Positions 1 through 7,735 of a stretch of DNA of 64,000 nt are shown here, piece after piece; position 1 is the stretch's first letter, and each line of letters opens with the position of its first letter. Where the stretch lies: positions 52,193-116,192 of the forward strand of contig UQGS01000001.1 of the NCBI GenBank assembly GCA_900540685.1, written 5' to 3'. Under the pieces are notes generated by a model. That model had not been told where the DNA came from. It did not search any database and saw only the letters and a list, made by a program, of their open reading frames with translations. The position numbers were made by a program, and so were the translations under genes. The stretch is from an uncultured Catenibacterium sp. GTDB lineage: Bacteria; Bacillota_I; Bacilli_A; Erysipelotrichales; Coprobacillaceae.

Positions 1-284
1 TAAGTCACCGCAAAGGTATAGTCCTTAAATGTAATACCATGAGTCTTAAGAGAATCTCTTAATGTTTCATCATAATCCTCATAATTGTCCTCCAACATAT
101 CCTCTACAACTTCACCACTTGTCATAACAGCTTGAAAGCTTAATTCCTGTAAAAGGACTGCTGCATCTAGTCTTTTAGTAATTTCACCCTTGGTGATACA
201 CGTCATATCACCGCTTTTTAATAAATAACGTAAACTTTGTGTTGCTGCACTTGTTTGTACAACCATTTCAAATTCTCTTTGCAT
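1..284 (-). CDS. Hypothetical protein, 3' end outside the window
   Basis: The N-terminal 94 codons of a gene running off the left edge are visible. The start at 284 is chosen because the AGGAGG site at 291-296 leaves 6 nt of spacing; the ATG at 290 abuts that site and is not usable. The visible part begins MQREFEMVV, is rich in acidic residues around residues 60-80, and shows no signal peptide, membrane segment or motif I recognise. It follows the DegV gene and its terminator with too little room for an obvious promoter, so it may depend on read-through. Function unknown. Confidence 0.6.
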   Translation of the reverse strand, partial: MQREFEMVVQTSAATQSLRYLLKSGDMTCITKGEITKRLDAAVLLQELSFQAVMTSGEVVEDMLEDNYEDYDETLRDSLKTHGITFKDYTFAVT

Positions 285-307
285 GGGCATCCTCCTTTCT
301 ATATGAA

Positions 308-331
308 AAAAAGCAGATTCATCATCTGCTT
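308..331 (-). terminator. Rho-independent terminator of degV
   Basis: AGCAGAT (312-318) pairs with ATCTGCT (324-330); read on the minus strand the hairpin is followed by a run of T. It lies directly after the stop of the DegV gene. Confidence 0.75.
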
Positions 332-332
332 C

Positions 333-1193
333 CTATTCTGCGAGATTTTTGATGAATTGGATTCCTACACCACCAATTCCCATATGAGCACCTACCACTG
401 TAGGTAGCTCTCTCATGGTAACTTGACATGGACCTAATTGTTCTTCAAGATAGTCTCTCACACGCTGACCTTCTTCAGGCACAAGAACATCTTCAATCGC
501 AAACGTATAATCTTTCGCATTTGCGCCTCTTTCAATACAACGATCCGCAAGTAGCTTACATGCCTTACGTGTTGTTCTTACTTTACCTAAAGTATCAATC
601 TTACCGCCTAATTCACTATTTAATTCCATGACTGGCACAAGCTTCAACATATTACCAAGCATTGCGACTGCAGGTGTAATACGACCGCCCTTTTTCAAAT
701 GATTCAAGTTTGGTGTAAAAATAATAGTACCTGAATGCTTAATCATATCTTCAAGCTTCTCTTTAATTTCAGAAACAGTTTTACCTTTCTCTACAAGATA
801 ACGTGCTGCTTCCACAAGCTTCTTTTGAATATATGCTGTACCTTGAGAATCTATCAAAGTAATTGGCATTTCTACTGAACTAGCAGCCACCTGCATTCCA
901 TTTAATGTAGATGATAAACCAGTTGCGATAGGAATTCCAATTAACTCATCACAGCCATCATTCTTCGCTTCTTCCATAGCCTTCATTAAAGAACCAGTCG
1001 AAGGCTGAGATGTAGTATACATATCATCTGTTTCCTTCATCTGATTAAATACATCAAGACTTGTAATATCTAATTGATCTAAATATGTCTGACTATCATG
1101 ACCAATACATAATGGTGCAACATAAATACCCTCATGTTCACCATTGATATCAATCTGACAGCCACTATCTGCAATAATACCTATTTTACTCAT
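333..1193 (-). CDS. DegV family fatty-acid-binding protein
   Basis: 286 residues, the normal length for DegV/FakB proteins, which bind a fatty acid and present it to a FakA-type kinase for phosphorylation before entry into phospholipid synthesis. The N-terminus has the family pattern IIADSGC, the middle has TSQPSTGSL (lipid head-group contact) and LKKGGRITPA, and the C-terminus GAHMGIGGVG. A FakA partner is not in the window. A second DegV of the same length is at 41401-42261, so the organism probably uses several with different acyl preference (inference). The SD is weak (GAGGTATTGAAATG). A palindrome sits at its probable transcription start. Confidence 0.9.
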   Translation of the reverse strand: MSKIGIIADSGCQIDINGEHEGIYVAPLCIGHDSQTYLDQLDITSLDVFNQMKETDDMYTTSQPSTGSLMKAMEEAKNDGCDELIGIPIATGLSSTLNGMQVAASSVEMPITLIDSQGTAYIQKKLVEAARYLVEKGKTVSEIKEKLEDMIKHSGTIIFTPNLNHLKKGGRITPAVAMLGNMLKLVPVMELNSELGGKIDTLGKVRTTRKACKLLADRCIERGANAKDYTFAIEDVLVPEEGQRVRDYLEEQLGPCQVTMRELPTVVGAHMGIGGVGIQFIKNLAE

Positions 1194-1206
1194 TTCAATA
1201 CCTCAT

Positions 1207-1256
1207 TAGTGATAAATCACTACGTACATTATAGTTTATTTCTTTTTATTTTACAA
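1207..1256 (-). promoter_or_regulatory. degV promoter with palindromic operator
   Basis: On the minus strand a -35 TTGTAA (1256-1251) and -10 TATAAT (1233-1228) are spaced by 17 nt. Just downstream, covering the expected transcription start, is the inverted repeat TAGTGAT-AA-ATCACTA (1207-1222), 14 nt before the degV start codon. This is the usual position for a repressor operator. The regulator is not identified. Confidence 0.5.
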
Positions 1257-1287
1257 CTTTTACGCTATAATACGAACGGGTGAAACT

Positions 1288-1884
1288 ATGAGATCAATCA
1301 AAGAAACAACGACAAATACAATCATTATTAAGAAATCAGAGTTCATTACTACCCTGATTCCATGTAATGATGAAAATGAAATAAAAGACTTAATAGAACT
1401 CTATTCTAAAGATGATGCAACACATAATTGTGTAGCTTATCGAGTAGGTCCTTTAGAAAAAGCGGATGATGATGGAGAACCATCAGGTACTGCAGGACTT
1501 CCTATGTTGAATGTATTACAGAGACAAAAGATTGATAATGTGATTGCGATTGTGACACGTTATTTTGGTGGCATTAAACTAGGGGCAGGAGGTTTAACTC
1601 GTGCTTATACAAATAGTGTTGCAGATGCATTAAAAGAAGCAGAAATAGTCGATAAAGAACTTGTTAAACTATATCGCATTAGTGTTGACTATCACTTCAG
1701 CCGTAAGGTATCTTATTTAATACAATCTAAGAATCTATTATTAATGAATACTGAATATGATGATGAGGTTCACTATGATGTTTATTTAAGAGATACATCT
1801 TTCTTAGATGAACTCAATGAACTGACTGCATCCAATATGCATTATGAGGTTGTAAAGGAAGATTATATTCCTGTTGAGGTATAA
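1288..1884 (+). CDS. yigZ: YigZ/IMPACT family protein
   Basis: 198 residues, typical for the UPF0029/IMPACT family (YigZ of E. coli, YvyE of Bacillus). The N-terminal domain (about residues 1-125) has the hallmark stretch around DDGEPSGTAGLPML and the following YFGGIKLGAGGLTRAYTNS; the C-terminal ferredoxin-like domain (about 135-195) is the DUF1949 region. The biochemical role of bacterial members is not settled; the eukaryotic relative modulates Gcn2 signalling. The gene is followed after 2 nt by mntP, so both are likely co-transcribed. A -10 TATAAT lies at 1266-1271. Confidence 0.9.
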   Translation: MRSIKETTTNTIIIKKSEFITTLIPCNDENEIKDLIELYSKDDATHNCVAYRVGPLEKADDDGEPSGTAGLPMLNVLQRQKIDNVIAIVTRYFGGIKLGAGGLTRAYTNSVADALKEAEIVDKELVKLYRISVDYHFSRKVSYLIQSKNLLLMNTEYDDEVHYDVYLRDTSFLDELNELTASNMHYEVVKEDYIPVEV

Positions 1885-1886
1885 AT

Positions 1887-2441
1887 ATGTCTAGTATAGA
1901 AATATTATTAATCGGTATTGGTTTATCCATGGATGCTTTTGCGGTATCTGTATGTAAAGGATTATCTGTAAAGAATCTCTCTATTAAGAATGTATTATTA
2001 TGCGGTGTATGGTTTGGGGGATTCCAGGCATTGATGCCTTTCATTGGTTATTGTCTAGGTTCCGCATTTAGTAGTTTAGTAGATTCTATTGATCACTGGA
2101 TTGCGTTTGTCTTACTCGCATTTATTGGAATCAATATGATTAAAGAATCTTTTGAAGAAGAGAAACAGAATGATGACTTCTCTTGGAAGACTATGTTGAT
2201 GCTGGCGATTGCGACTGCCATTGATGCACTTGCGGTAGGTATTACGTTCTCTTTTGAAGCAATCAATATCTTCATGGCTATTTCTATTATTGGCTTAACT
2301 ACATTTGTGATTGCATCTGCTGGTGTTTATATTGGTCATGTGTTCGGGAATAAATATGAACAGAAAGCACAGATCACTGGTGGTATTATTCTTATTCTAA
2401 TAGGTATTAAAATTTTAATTGAAGGTTTAGGAATTATTTAG
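1887..2441 (+). CDS. mntP: Manganese efflux pump MntP
   Basis: 184 residues with six predicted membrane segments arranged as two inverted halves. Each half carries the family's acidic membrane motif: GLSMDAFAVS near residue 12 and TAIDALAVGITF near residue 113. MntP proteins (DUF204) export Mn2+ to prevent manganese intoxication. The start is 2 nt after yigZ, with GAGGT in the yigZ tail serving as ribosome site. There is no room for a yybP-ykoY manganese riboswitch directly upstream, so any Mn control must act at the yigZ promoter or elsewhere. Confidence 0.93.
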   Translation: MSSIEILLIGIGLSMDAFAVSVCKGLSVKNLSIKNVLLCGVWFGGFQALMPFIGYCLGSAFSSLVDSIDHWIAFVLLAFIGINMIKESFEEEKQNDDFSWKTMLMLAIATAIDALAVGITFSFEAINIFMAISIIGLTTFVIASAGVYIGHVFGNKYEQKAQITGGIILILIGIKILIEGLGII

Positions 2442-2468
2442 GGAATCTACGTGATTCTCTTTTTTATT
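2439..2468 (+). terminator. Terminator after mntP
   Basis: GGGAATC pairs with GATTCTC with one G-T pair across a short loop and is followed by TTTTTT. The stem is short, so read-through into the next gene is possible. Confidence 0.5.
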
Positions 2469-2499
2469 TGATTATAATAGTATATAAGAGGTGATTTAA

Positions 2500-2943
2500 A
2501 TGAATGAATTGTCAAAATTATATCAGTTAGTATTAAACAGAGAATTAGATATTCCTAAAGGTCATATTCTAGATATCAAGAAGATTGATCATAAGCTTCT
2601 TGCATTTATGCAATGTGTGTATAATACAGGCGAACTAGGACATGTTTATACATTCTGGGATAAAGATACTAAGGTTGATCAAAACGCTCTTTTAGACACT
2701 TATATTGAAGGTATGCGCTTATTAATAAGTATTGCGTATGACTTACAGATTGATGAAATCAAGAATCATGAAGAAATGCCTGAAAAGAACAGTTCTGTTG
2801 ATCTACTCTTTAAAGTGAACCAGGATATTCTAGATTTAAGAAATGGTTATAGTCCTATTAAGTTACAGGATGCTTTAGATGATTATTTCCATTTTGGATT
2901 TTCTCTAGGTATCACATTTGATGAAATGTTGGAAGGATTGTAA
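2500..2943 (+). CDS. dUTPase_2-like (all-alpha NTP-PPase) protein, degenerate
   Basis: 147 residues resembling the dimeric all-alpha dUTPase/MazG-type family: an N-terminal helix, then GELGHVYTFWD (44-54), LLDTYIEGMRLLISIAYDL (64-82), and a C-terminal FGFSLGITFDEM. These align with the family's E-L-G-E-L-A-N-E, the EEYVDGL helix and the terminal G-x-T/W segment. Real dimeric dUTPases bind Mg2+ through ExxE and ExxD; here those positions read N42-T-G-E45 and T67-Y-I-E70. It may be inactive or have a different substrate. SD AGAGGTGATTTAA fixes the start. It is monocistronic with a -10 TATAAT near 2475. Confidence 0.55.
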   Translation: MNELSKLYQLVLNRELDIPKGHILDIKKIDHKLLAFMQCVYNTGELGHVYTFWDKDTKVDQNALLDTYIEGMRLLISIAYDLQIDEIKNHEEMPEKNSSVDLLFKVNQDILDLRNGYSPIKLQDALDDYFHFGFSLGITFDEMLEGL

Positions 2944-3024
2944 AAAAACATAATAAATACATAGAGAATACATACGAATTACACAACTTACCTGTATAGT
3001 ATAGGCATGAAAGAGGTGATTCTT

Positions 3025-3144
3025 ATGATCTATATTATTCTAACTATTATTGCAGTATTATTAGTAGCACTCATCATGGGAGTTACAAGTAAGTATACAA
3101 ATAAAAAAATCCATGATATCAATCATGAACTGAATATACATTGA
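3025..3144 (+). CDS. Small single-pass membrane peptide (39 aa)
   Basis: The reading frame starts at ATG 3025 after the SD AGAGGTGAT (3012-3020) with 4 nt of spacing and ends at TGA 3144. The product has one hydrophobic helix (about residues 2-20) followed by a basic, hydrophilic tail containing SKYTNKKIHD. A possible -10 TATAGT lies at 2995-3000. No homology recognised. Good SD, a full membrane helix and a downstream terminator support translation. Confidence 0.5.
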   Translation: MIYIILTIIAVLLVALIMGVTSKYTNKKIHDINHELNIH

Positions 3145-3158
3145 GACTCCCCCATGAA

Positions 3159-3195
3159 CGAAAAGAAGGCAGCTATTGTGGCTGTCTTCTTTTCA
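3159..3195. terminator. Bidirectional terminator
   Basis: AAAAGAAGGCAGC (3161-3173) pairs with GCTGTCTTCTTTT (3181-3193) with a G-T pair; A and T tracts on both sides let it act on both strands. On the minus strand its base overlaps the last codons of the FUSC gene. Confidence 0.75.
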
Positions 3196-4429
3196 TTTGG
3201 ATTCCCTCGTATTCGCTATGAATACTTTTTACGATGCTATTGAAATCATTGTCCGGTACTATAACATCACATATTGAATCGGATGAACCATAGACAAGAC
3301 TTTCTTTAATACCTAACTTTTCTTTTAATCTTTCCAGCATGTTTTCAGGAGTGGCTTCATAAGACAATATCTTAAGTAAGCACATGCCTTCAAAATAATC
3401 TTCTTCTACAAAATATCTCAATTGTTTATGTAATCCTAAGTCTATCAAATCATCTATGATATCGTAGATGATCTCTTTTGTGTTTAATACACTTATGTAA
3501 AGGGGTTGATAGGAGTGTGTAGGCATACCAAAGATGTAATTACGATAAGGGGATTGACGCATCATATCATAATAGTCCATTTGTTCGGACTGGTCGAAAC
3601 TATTATAATATGTGAGTAATACATCGTCTTTAAGAACGTGATAGAAGTAATTAAGATGTTTATCATCTAATAATTGAGTGATCTTAGTACCTAAGTTTTG
3701 CGGTAATGAATAGGTACAGAGTAATTCATTTTTTGGTACGTCATACAATATTGCGCCATCTAATGCGATGACCGGGAGATGTAACTTAAGATGTTCAATT
3801 TCTGCCTGCATGGATGCAGGTGTTCTTTTTGTGATGATAGTAAACAAGGCACCATCATCTACTAGCTTATTCAATTGTGTCTTATTGAAGTCATTTAACT
3901 GCTGGTGGGCTGTTTGTTCCATATCATCTAGTTCAGCTACAAAGAGAACATCATTTCTTCTTTTAACTGGCAAGTGTAATGTACAAACAAGATAACCAAC
4001 CCCTACACCAATACATGTATCTAAGACACGATAGAATAAAAATGCATAAGGTGAAATACCTGCATGGGGAATCACTGCAACACTTAAATATGCAACGCAT
4101 GCCATAAAGGCCATATGCTGTACTTTGAATAAGACTGTTAAGTAAATAGTCAACATGATAAATAATGCATTGAGTAGATCCCATGCGAGATCAATATGGA
4201 TGAAAGGCTGTAAGAACATGACAATAGCTCCTGTAATAGCTCCTATAAGTGTGCCGAGGGCTCTTACAAGTGCCTGGTTCTTTTCATTCTCTTTATCTGG
4301 CTGAATACAGATAATTGTGGTTATAAGGACATAGAAAGGTGATCTCTGTACACCAAAGAGAGTGAATAATACCATGATGATGAAAACGGCAATACTTGTT
4401 TTAATAATTCTTAATCCAATTCTAGGCAT
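3173..4429 (-). CDS. FUSC/aromatic acid exporter with fused HAD-like domain
   Basis: 418 residues in two parts. Residues 1 to about 155 are an ArAE_1/DUF939 membrane domain with five to six helices and the family motif QPDKENEKNQALVRALGT (43-60); such proteins are thought to export aromatic acids or other amphiphiles. Residues about 160-410 match a Cof-type HAD phosphatase along their length (FVAELDDM, GALFTIITKRTPAS, LPVIALDGAILYDV, then the C-terminal LKEKLGI). The catalytic set is damaged: the nucleophile Asp reads Glu166, the motif III Lys is absent (EATPENML), and GDNxND is replaced by GSSDSICD. It is probably a binding or regulatory module, not a phosphatase (inference). The start is 2 nt after the preceding gene, in one operon. 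Confidence 0.75.
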   Translation of the reverse strand: MPRIGLRIIKTSIAVFIIMVLFTLFGVQRSPFYVLITTIICIQPDKENEKNQALVRALGTLIGAITGAIVMFLQPFIHIDLAWDLLNALFIMLTIYLTVLFKVQHMAFMACVAYLSVAVIPHAGISPYAFLFYRVLDTCIGVGVGYLVCTLHLPVKRRNDVLFVAELDDMEQTAHQQLNDFNKTQLNKLVDDGALFTIITKRTPASMQAEIEHLKLHLPVIALDGAILYDVPKNELLCTYSLPQNLGTKITQLLDDKHLNYFYHVLKDDVLLTYYNSFDQSEQMDYYDMMRQSPYRNYIFGMPTHSYQPLYISVLNTKEIIYDIIDDLIDLGLHKQLRYFVEEDYFEGMCLLKILSYEATPENMLERLKEKLGIKESLVYGSSDSICDVIVPDNDFNSIVKSIHSEYEGIQMKRRQPQ

Positions 4430-4431
4430 AA

Positions 4432-5223
4432 TTACAACTCCAAACTATCATTGCCGGCTTCAGCCATCATTTTTTCTCTACAAGATAATACTAATCCATC
4501 AATGATTTCCATATGTTCAACCATTTGTCTTCTAAACAGATGAGTAGGAAGTAAAATCGCGATTTCATCATAGTCTTTATCATTCTTCTCTCCTGTCTCT
4601 TGTCCATAATAGACACGAGCTAGAGGGGCTTCTTTTTGAATACTGAAGAATGTATCCCAGATGATTGCATAAACCTGCGCAGCTGTCAGATGAAGCTTCT
4701 TTGTATCAGGAAGTGCATATAATAACAGAATGCCTCTGACTGCATCTGTCTTTCTTTGATCCACTGAACCGTCACTCTTATAATAACGTTCTATATCATA
4801 GCCATCAGCCAAATAAACAAGGGAACGGGGAACAGGCTGATGATGTGAGAGGATATCTTTAAAACGTCTCATCGTATGGTGTGAGACATCCTTCCCCTCT
4901 AACAGGTCTCCATAAGGTGATGTCAATAGTACTGGATTTTCTCCTGCTTTACCATGAAATGTTTGAGGAATCAAATAAGCATCACGTAATAAATCAAACA
5001 TAGATTTACCACATATAGCCAGTAACAATGCACTAATATCCTGATTAGAATAACTGTCTAGAACGATTTTTGAAAAGGTCTCATTGTTTAATTCTTCTGA
5101 TCCTTGAAAATCTTCTAGGCTTGAATTGAATGTTTCTCTTAGTCTTGCACAAGCTTCTTTACTTGAGAGTATTTTGTGAAATATGTTCTCTACTTCTTGA
5201 ACACGTGGAAATAATGGTTTCAT
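4432..5223 (-). CDS. Conserved-looking soluble protein of unknown function
   Basis: 263 residues from the ATG at 5223. The ATG at 5238 overlaps the GGAGGT ribosome site (5231-5236), so the second start is used. No signal peptide or membrane segment. The protein is mixed alpha/beta with many charged residues; notable stretches are LLAICGKSMFDLLRDAY, a basic segment HHTMRRFKDILSHHQPVPRS, and LPTHLFRRQMVEHMEIIDG. No family recognised. Its stop lies 2 nt upstream of the FUSC-HAD start, so it is co-expressed with that exporter and could be a partner or a sensor for it (inference). Confidence 0.6.
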   Translation of the reverse strand: MKPLFPRVQEVENIFHKILSSKEACARLRETFNSSLEDFQGSEELNNETFSKIVLDSYSNQDISALLLAICGKSMFDLLRDAYLIPQTFHGKAGENPVLLTSPYGDLLEGKDVSHHTMRRFKDILSHHQPVPRSLVYLADGYDIERYYKSDGSVDQRKTDAVRGILLLYALPDTKKLHLTAAQVYAIIWDTFFSIQKEAPLARVYYGQETGEKNDKDYDEIAILLPTHLFRRQMVEHMEIIDGLVLSCREKMMAEAGNDSLEL

Positions 5224-5317
5224 AGTTCTAACCTCCATCCACTTGTGATTATAGACTTTCTATATCATATGTAAAATGTATCTTTGAGATATTGATAATA
5301 TGTTTATTACATAACAA

Positions 5318-5343
5318 AAAAAGTGATCCGTAATGAATCACTT
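5318..5343 (-). terminator. Terminator of the cobalamin/methionine operon
   Basis: AAGTGAT (5321-5327) pairs with ATCACTT (5337-5343); on the minus strand a TTTTTTT tract follows. The hairpin includes the stop codon of the S-component gene. Confidence 0.75.
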
Positions 5344-5883
5344 GTAATAGTCTTTTGTATATTGAGACATTTCCTGTTTAAATAAACGCATAAGTATAGG
5401 TGCACAAAGTAAGTAAAAGACAAAATTACCTGCTGCATGGAATGTATCAAATAAGAGTCCTTGTGCATAATAGATACCAAACCAGACAGGACCACCAATG
5501 ATCAATTGTTCAAGGGAGACGACAAATCCAAAGACATAACCCATTAAAAAGGCATATATAGCCATTAAGAATAAGGGTGGTTCTTTGTTGATTTTCTTAT
5601 AGAAGTCACTGATACATTGAGTGAGTAAACAGATGACAACCCATGAAAGAATCTGGAAGATTGTCCATGTCCCCATACCTAAGATCATATTGGATGCAAC
5701 AGTAGTGACTACTGTCAGTTTAATCCCAAATGAGAGTCCAAATAAGAGTACAGATATAATAATGATAGATGTAACAGGTTTAAAGTTAGGGAGTGCCTGT
5801 AAGGCTACTCTAGAGGCAATATTAACTGCTGCAAGAATACCTATGAGACATATTTCTCTTGTCTTATTGTTCAGCGTTGACAT
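5338..5883 (-). CDS. ECF transporter S component (probable cobalamin/corrinoid)
   Basis: 181 residues with five to six hydrophobic helices and the shape of an ECF substrate-binding S component: N-terminal REICLIGILAAVNIASR, then SIIIISVLLFGLSFG and a conserved YVFGFVVSLEQL segment. S components bind the vitamin in the membrane and use a shared EcfA-A'-T energising module, which is not in this window (group II arrangement). The start overlaps the end of the DUF4430 gene by 20 nt, so they are translationally coupled. Position as the last gene after metH and two transcobalamin-like proteins argues for a corrinoid substrate of the CbrT/CblT kind. The family is clear, the substrate is inference. 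Confidence 0.75.
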   Translation of the reverse strand: MSTLNNKTREICLIGILAAVNIASRVALQALPNFKPVTSIIIISVLLFGLSFGIKLTVVTTVASNMILGMGTWTIFQILSWVVICLLTQCISDFYKKINKEPPLFLMAIYAFLMGYVFGFVVSLEQLIIGGPVWFGIYYAQGLLFDTFHAAGNFVFYLLCAPILMRLFKQEMSQYTKDYYK

Positions 5884-6628
5884 AATACCAGATGACTTGA
5901 TCTCCTGCTTTTAACTTATAAGCTCCTGCCCCAATATTAGGTGGTGTGCCATTGACCTTATACATCCATCCAGAACTTGGGCCATGATCAAATTCCTTTA
6001 ATCCATCTATTCCTGATACATAAACAGTAGAACCAAACCCTTTTGTAGAGATACTCTTACCATTCTGTTTTGCAAGTTCTCTTAAGACACTATAAGCTGT
6101 AGAAGAACTATTTACTTCTATATTCCCCTGCATCATAGTTGTATTGATCCCAATAACCTGCACTGAAACAGTCTGTTTAACAGGTGTATCCTGCTTAGGT
6201 GTTTCTACCTGTTGAGGAGCAGAGGTTTCTTGTTTATTAGAAGAATTGTTTGTTTCTGTCTTCTTTGTCTCTTGTTTAGTAGAAGAAGATTTTGTTTCTG
6301 TCTTCTTTGTTTCCTGCTTCTTAGTCTCTTGTTTAGTAGTAGACTTTGTCTCTGTCTTTTTTGTATCTTGTTTCTTGGTCTCTTGTTTACTAGAAGAATC
6401 AGATGATTTTGTATCAGTCTTCTTTGATTCTTCTTTTGACTCTATTTGTGTTGTCTCTACTGTTTTAGATATCTCTTTCTTCTTTGTGCTATTCTTTATT
6501 TCTTTACTAATAGTAGCTTGAGGCTCAAATTGTCCCGTTACGCCACGATAAGCTGTAAAGCCAAATATAAAGACAAAAGCGATTGCGACAAAGGCAATCG
6601 CTAATTGTTTAGTTGTGAATTTCTTCAT
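5864..6628 (-). CDS. DUF4430 (transcobalamin beta-domain-like) surface protein
   Basis: 254 residues. Residues 8-28 form an N-terminal membrane helix (signal anchor). Residues about 40-150 are a low-complexity linker built from repeats of the KQETKKTETK type. Residues about 155-254 are a DUF4430 domain, with GPSSGWMYKVNG, then PPNIGAGAYKLKAGDQVIWYY. DUF4430 is the fold of the C-terminal beta domain of intrinsic factor and transcobalamin, which closes over cobalamin. The start codon overlaps the previous stop (TAATG). The long linker would hold the domain away from the membrane, through the cell wall. A cobalamin-capture role is inferred from fold and operon. Confidence 0.8.
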   Translation of the reverse strand: MKKFTTKQLAIAFVAIAFVFIFGFTAYRGVTGQFEPQATISKEIKNSTKKKEISKTVETTQIESKEESKKTDTKSSDSSSKQETKKQDTKKTETKSTTKQETKKQETKKTETKSSSTKQETKKTETNNSSNKQETSAPQQVETPKQDTPVKQTVSVQVIGINTTMMQGNIEVNSSSTAYSVLRELAKQNGKSISTKGFGSTVYVSGIDGLKEFDHGPSSGWMYKVNGTPPNIGAGAYKLKAGDQVIWYYVNAEQ

Positions 6629-7734
6629 TATTTCTTTTTACTTTTAATAACTAATACGATCACACCAACAGCTGCGATAGCTGCGACTACATATGCCATC
6701 GCATTTGTGTTATCACCTGTATTGACTACTTTTACTGTTTCTTTCTTTGGTTCAGTAGTAGTTGTAGTTGTTTCTGGCTTTACAGCTGGTGTAGTTGTGT
6801 TAGGTGTAGTAGGTGTTTCTGGTTCAGTCACTACTGGTGTAGTAGTCTTTGTATAATCTCTTCTAGCCATTAATACAAAGCTTCCGTTATTAATAACGCC
6901 AAGGGCTCTAGCCCCTTCTACTGATGCATAAGCGTTAGGTTCTAACTGGAATGAACTGTAATTTAAGGCATTGAATGTACCATCTTCATTCTGATAAGAA
7001 AGTAAATAGTTATATGCATTTGTATCTAATGTATAACCTGCAGTAGATAATCCTTCTAATACACAAGACTGAGTATCTGCATTTCCACCCCATCCGATAT
7101 CATAAGAACCATCAGTCGCATTTAATTTAGACTGTACAAAAGTATATGCTTTTGAGATAGCTGCTTCATAAGTAGAACGTCCTGCAACACTTAATGCTTC
7201 CATAGCCCATCCAGTTGTATCTAAATCGGCATTCTGTCCCTTATATTCATACCAGTAAGCACCATTATCCATAGCCATAGTAGATAACTTATCTGCAACA
7301 GTTTTTACCTTAGGTGAGTTAACTGTTTCTAAAGCCATTAATGTCCAAATAGTAGCCCCACATCCACCATTTGTATCATTTGTAAGAGTACCATCTTCCT
7401 GTACTCTATTTTCTAGGATTTCAACTAAATTAGTCTTATTGAAATCTTTTGGATTTTCACCTAATAAAGAGATGGCGATAATTGACTTTGCGAGATCACC
7501 ATAACTTGCAGTTGTATAATCTGTTTCCTTGAAGTTGTTTAATAAAGCATCAGCCTTATAATCAGCTTCCATACCTGTTGCTTCATACGCAATAACGGCA
7601 TCAGGACTATCTAAAGTAATAGTCTTTAAATAATTCTGTGATTTAAGAAATGCATCATCACTCGCAAAAGCTGCTGAGAATGATAACGCAAAAGTTAATG
7701 CGATAGAAGTTAATACTGTAAATAATCTTTTCAT
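6628..7734 (-). CDS. Intrinsic-factor-like alpha-barrel surface protein
   Basis: 368 residues from the ATG at 7734, preceded by GGAGGAGAATAGA. The longer frame upstream lies inside metH and is not used. A signal peptide (about 1-24, ending AAFA) is followed by about 270 residues with prenyltransferase/squalene-oxidase-type repeats, seen as QEDGT, DGSYDIGWGG and NEDGTFNAL turns. This is the alpha6/alpha6 barrel fold that forms the N-terminal cobalamin-binding domain of intrinsic factor. A Thr/Pro-rich linker then leads to VNTGD, a membrane helix and KSKKK, which looks like a non-canonical sortase or membrane anchor. The gene begins 1 nt after the metH stop. It is not expected to be a cyclase: it is secreted and sits with B12 genes. 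Confidence 0.8.
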   Translation of the reverse strand: MKRLFTVLTSIALTFALSFSAAFASDDAFLKSQNYLKTITLDSPDAVIAYEATGMEADYKADALLNNFKETDYTTASYGDLAKSIIAISLLGENPKDFNKTNLVEILENRVQEDGTLTNDTNGGCGATIWTLMALETVNSPKVKTVADKLSTMAMDNGAYWYEYKGQNADLDTTGWAMEALSVAGRSTYEAAISKAYTFVQSKLNATDGSYDIGWGGNADTQSCVLEGLSTAGYTLDTNAYNYLLSYQNEDGTFNALNYSSFQLEPNAYASVEGARALGVINNGSFVLMARRDYTKTTTPVVTEPETPTTPNTTTPAVKPETTTTTTEPKKETVKVVNTGDNTNAMAYVVAAIAAVGVIVLVIKSKKK

Positions 7735-7735
7735 T

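Noticed and set aside
1860..1886. yybP-ykoY manganese riboswitch before mntP
   Set aside because: Only 2 nt separate mntP from yigZ, leaving no room.
6230..6420. Repeats in the DUF4430 gene as a CRISPR or intergenic repeat
   Set aside because: They are in frame inside a coding region and encode a low-complexity linker.
6212..6856. Overlapping plus-strand frames rich in Val, Phe, Cys and Leu opposite the DUF4430 and barrel genes
   Set aside because: They are mirror images of the Lys/Thr/Glu-rich repeat linkers on the minus strand, have no ribosome sites and no protein-like composition.
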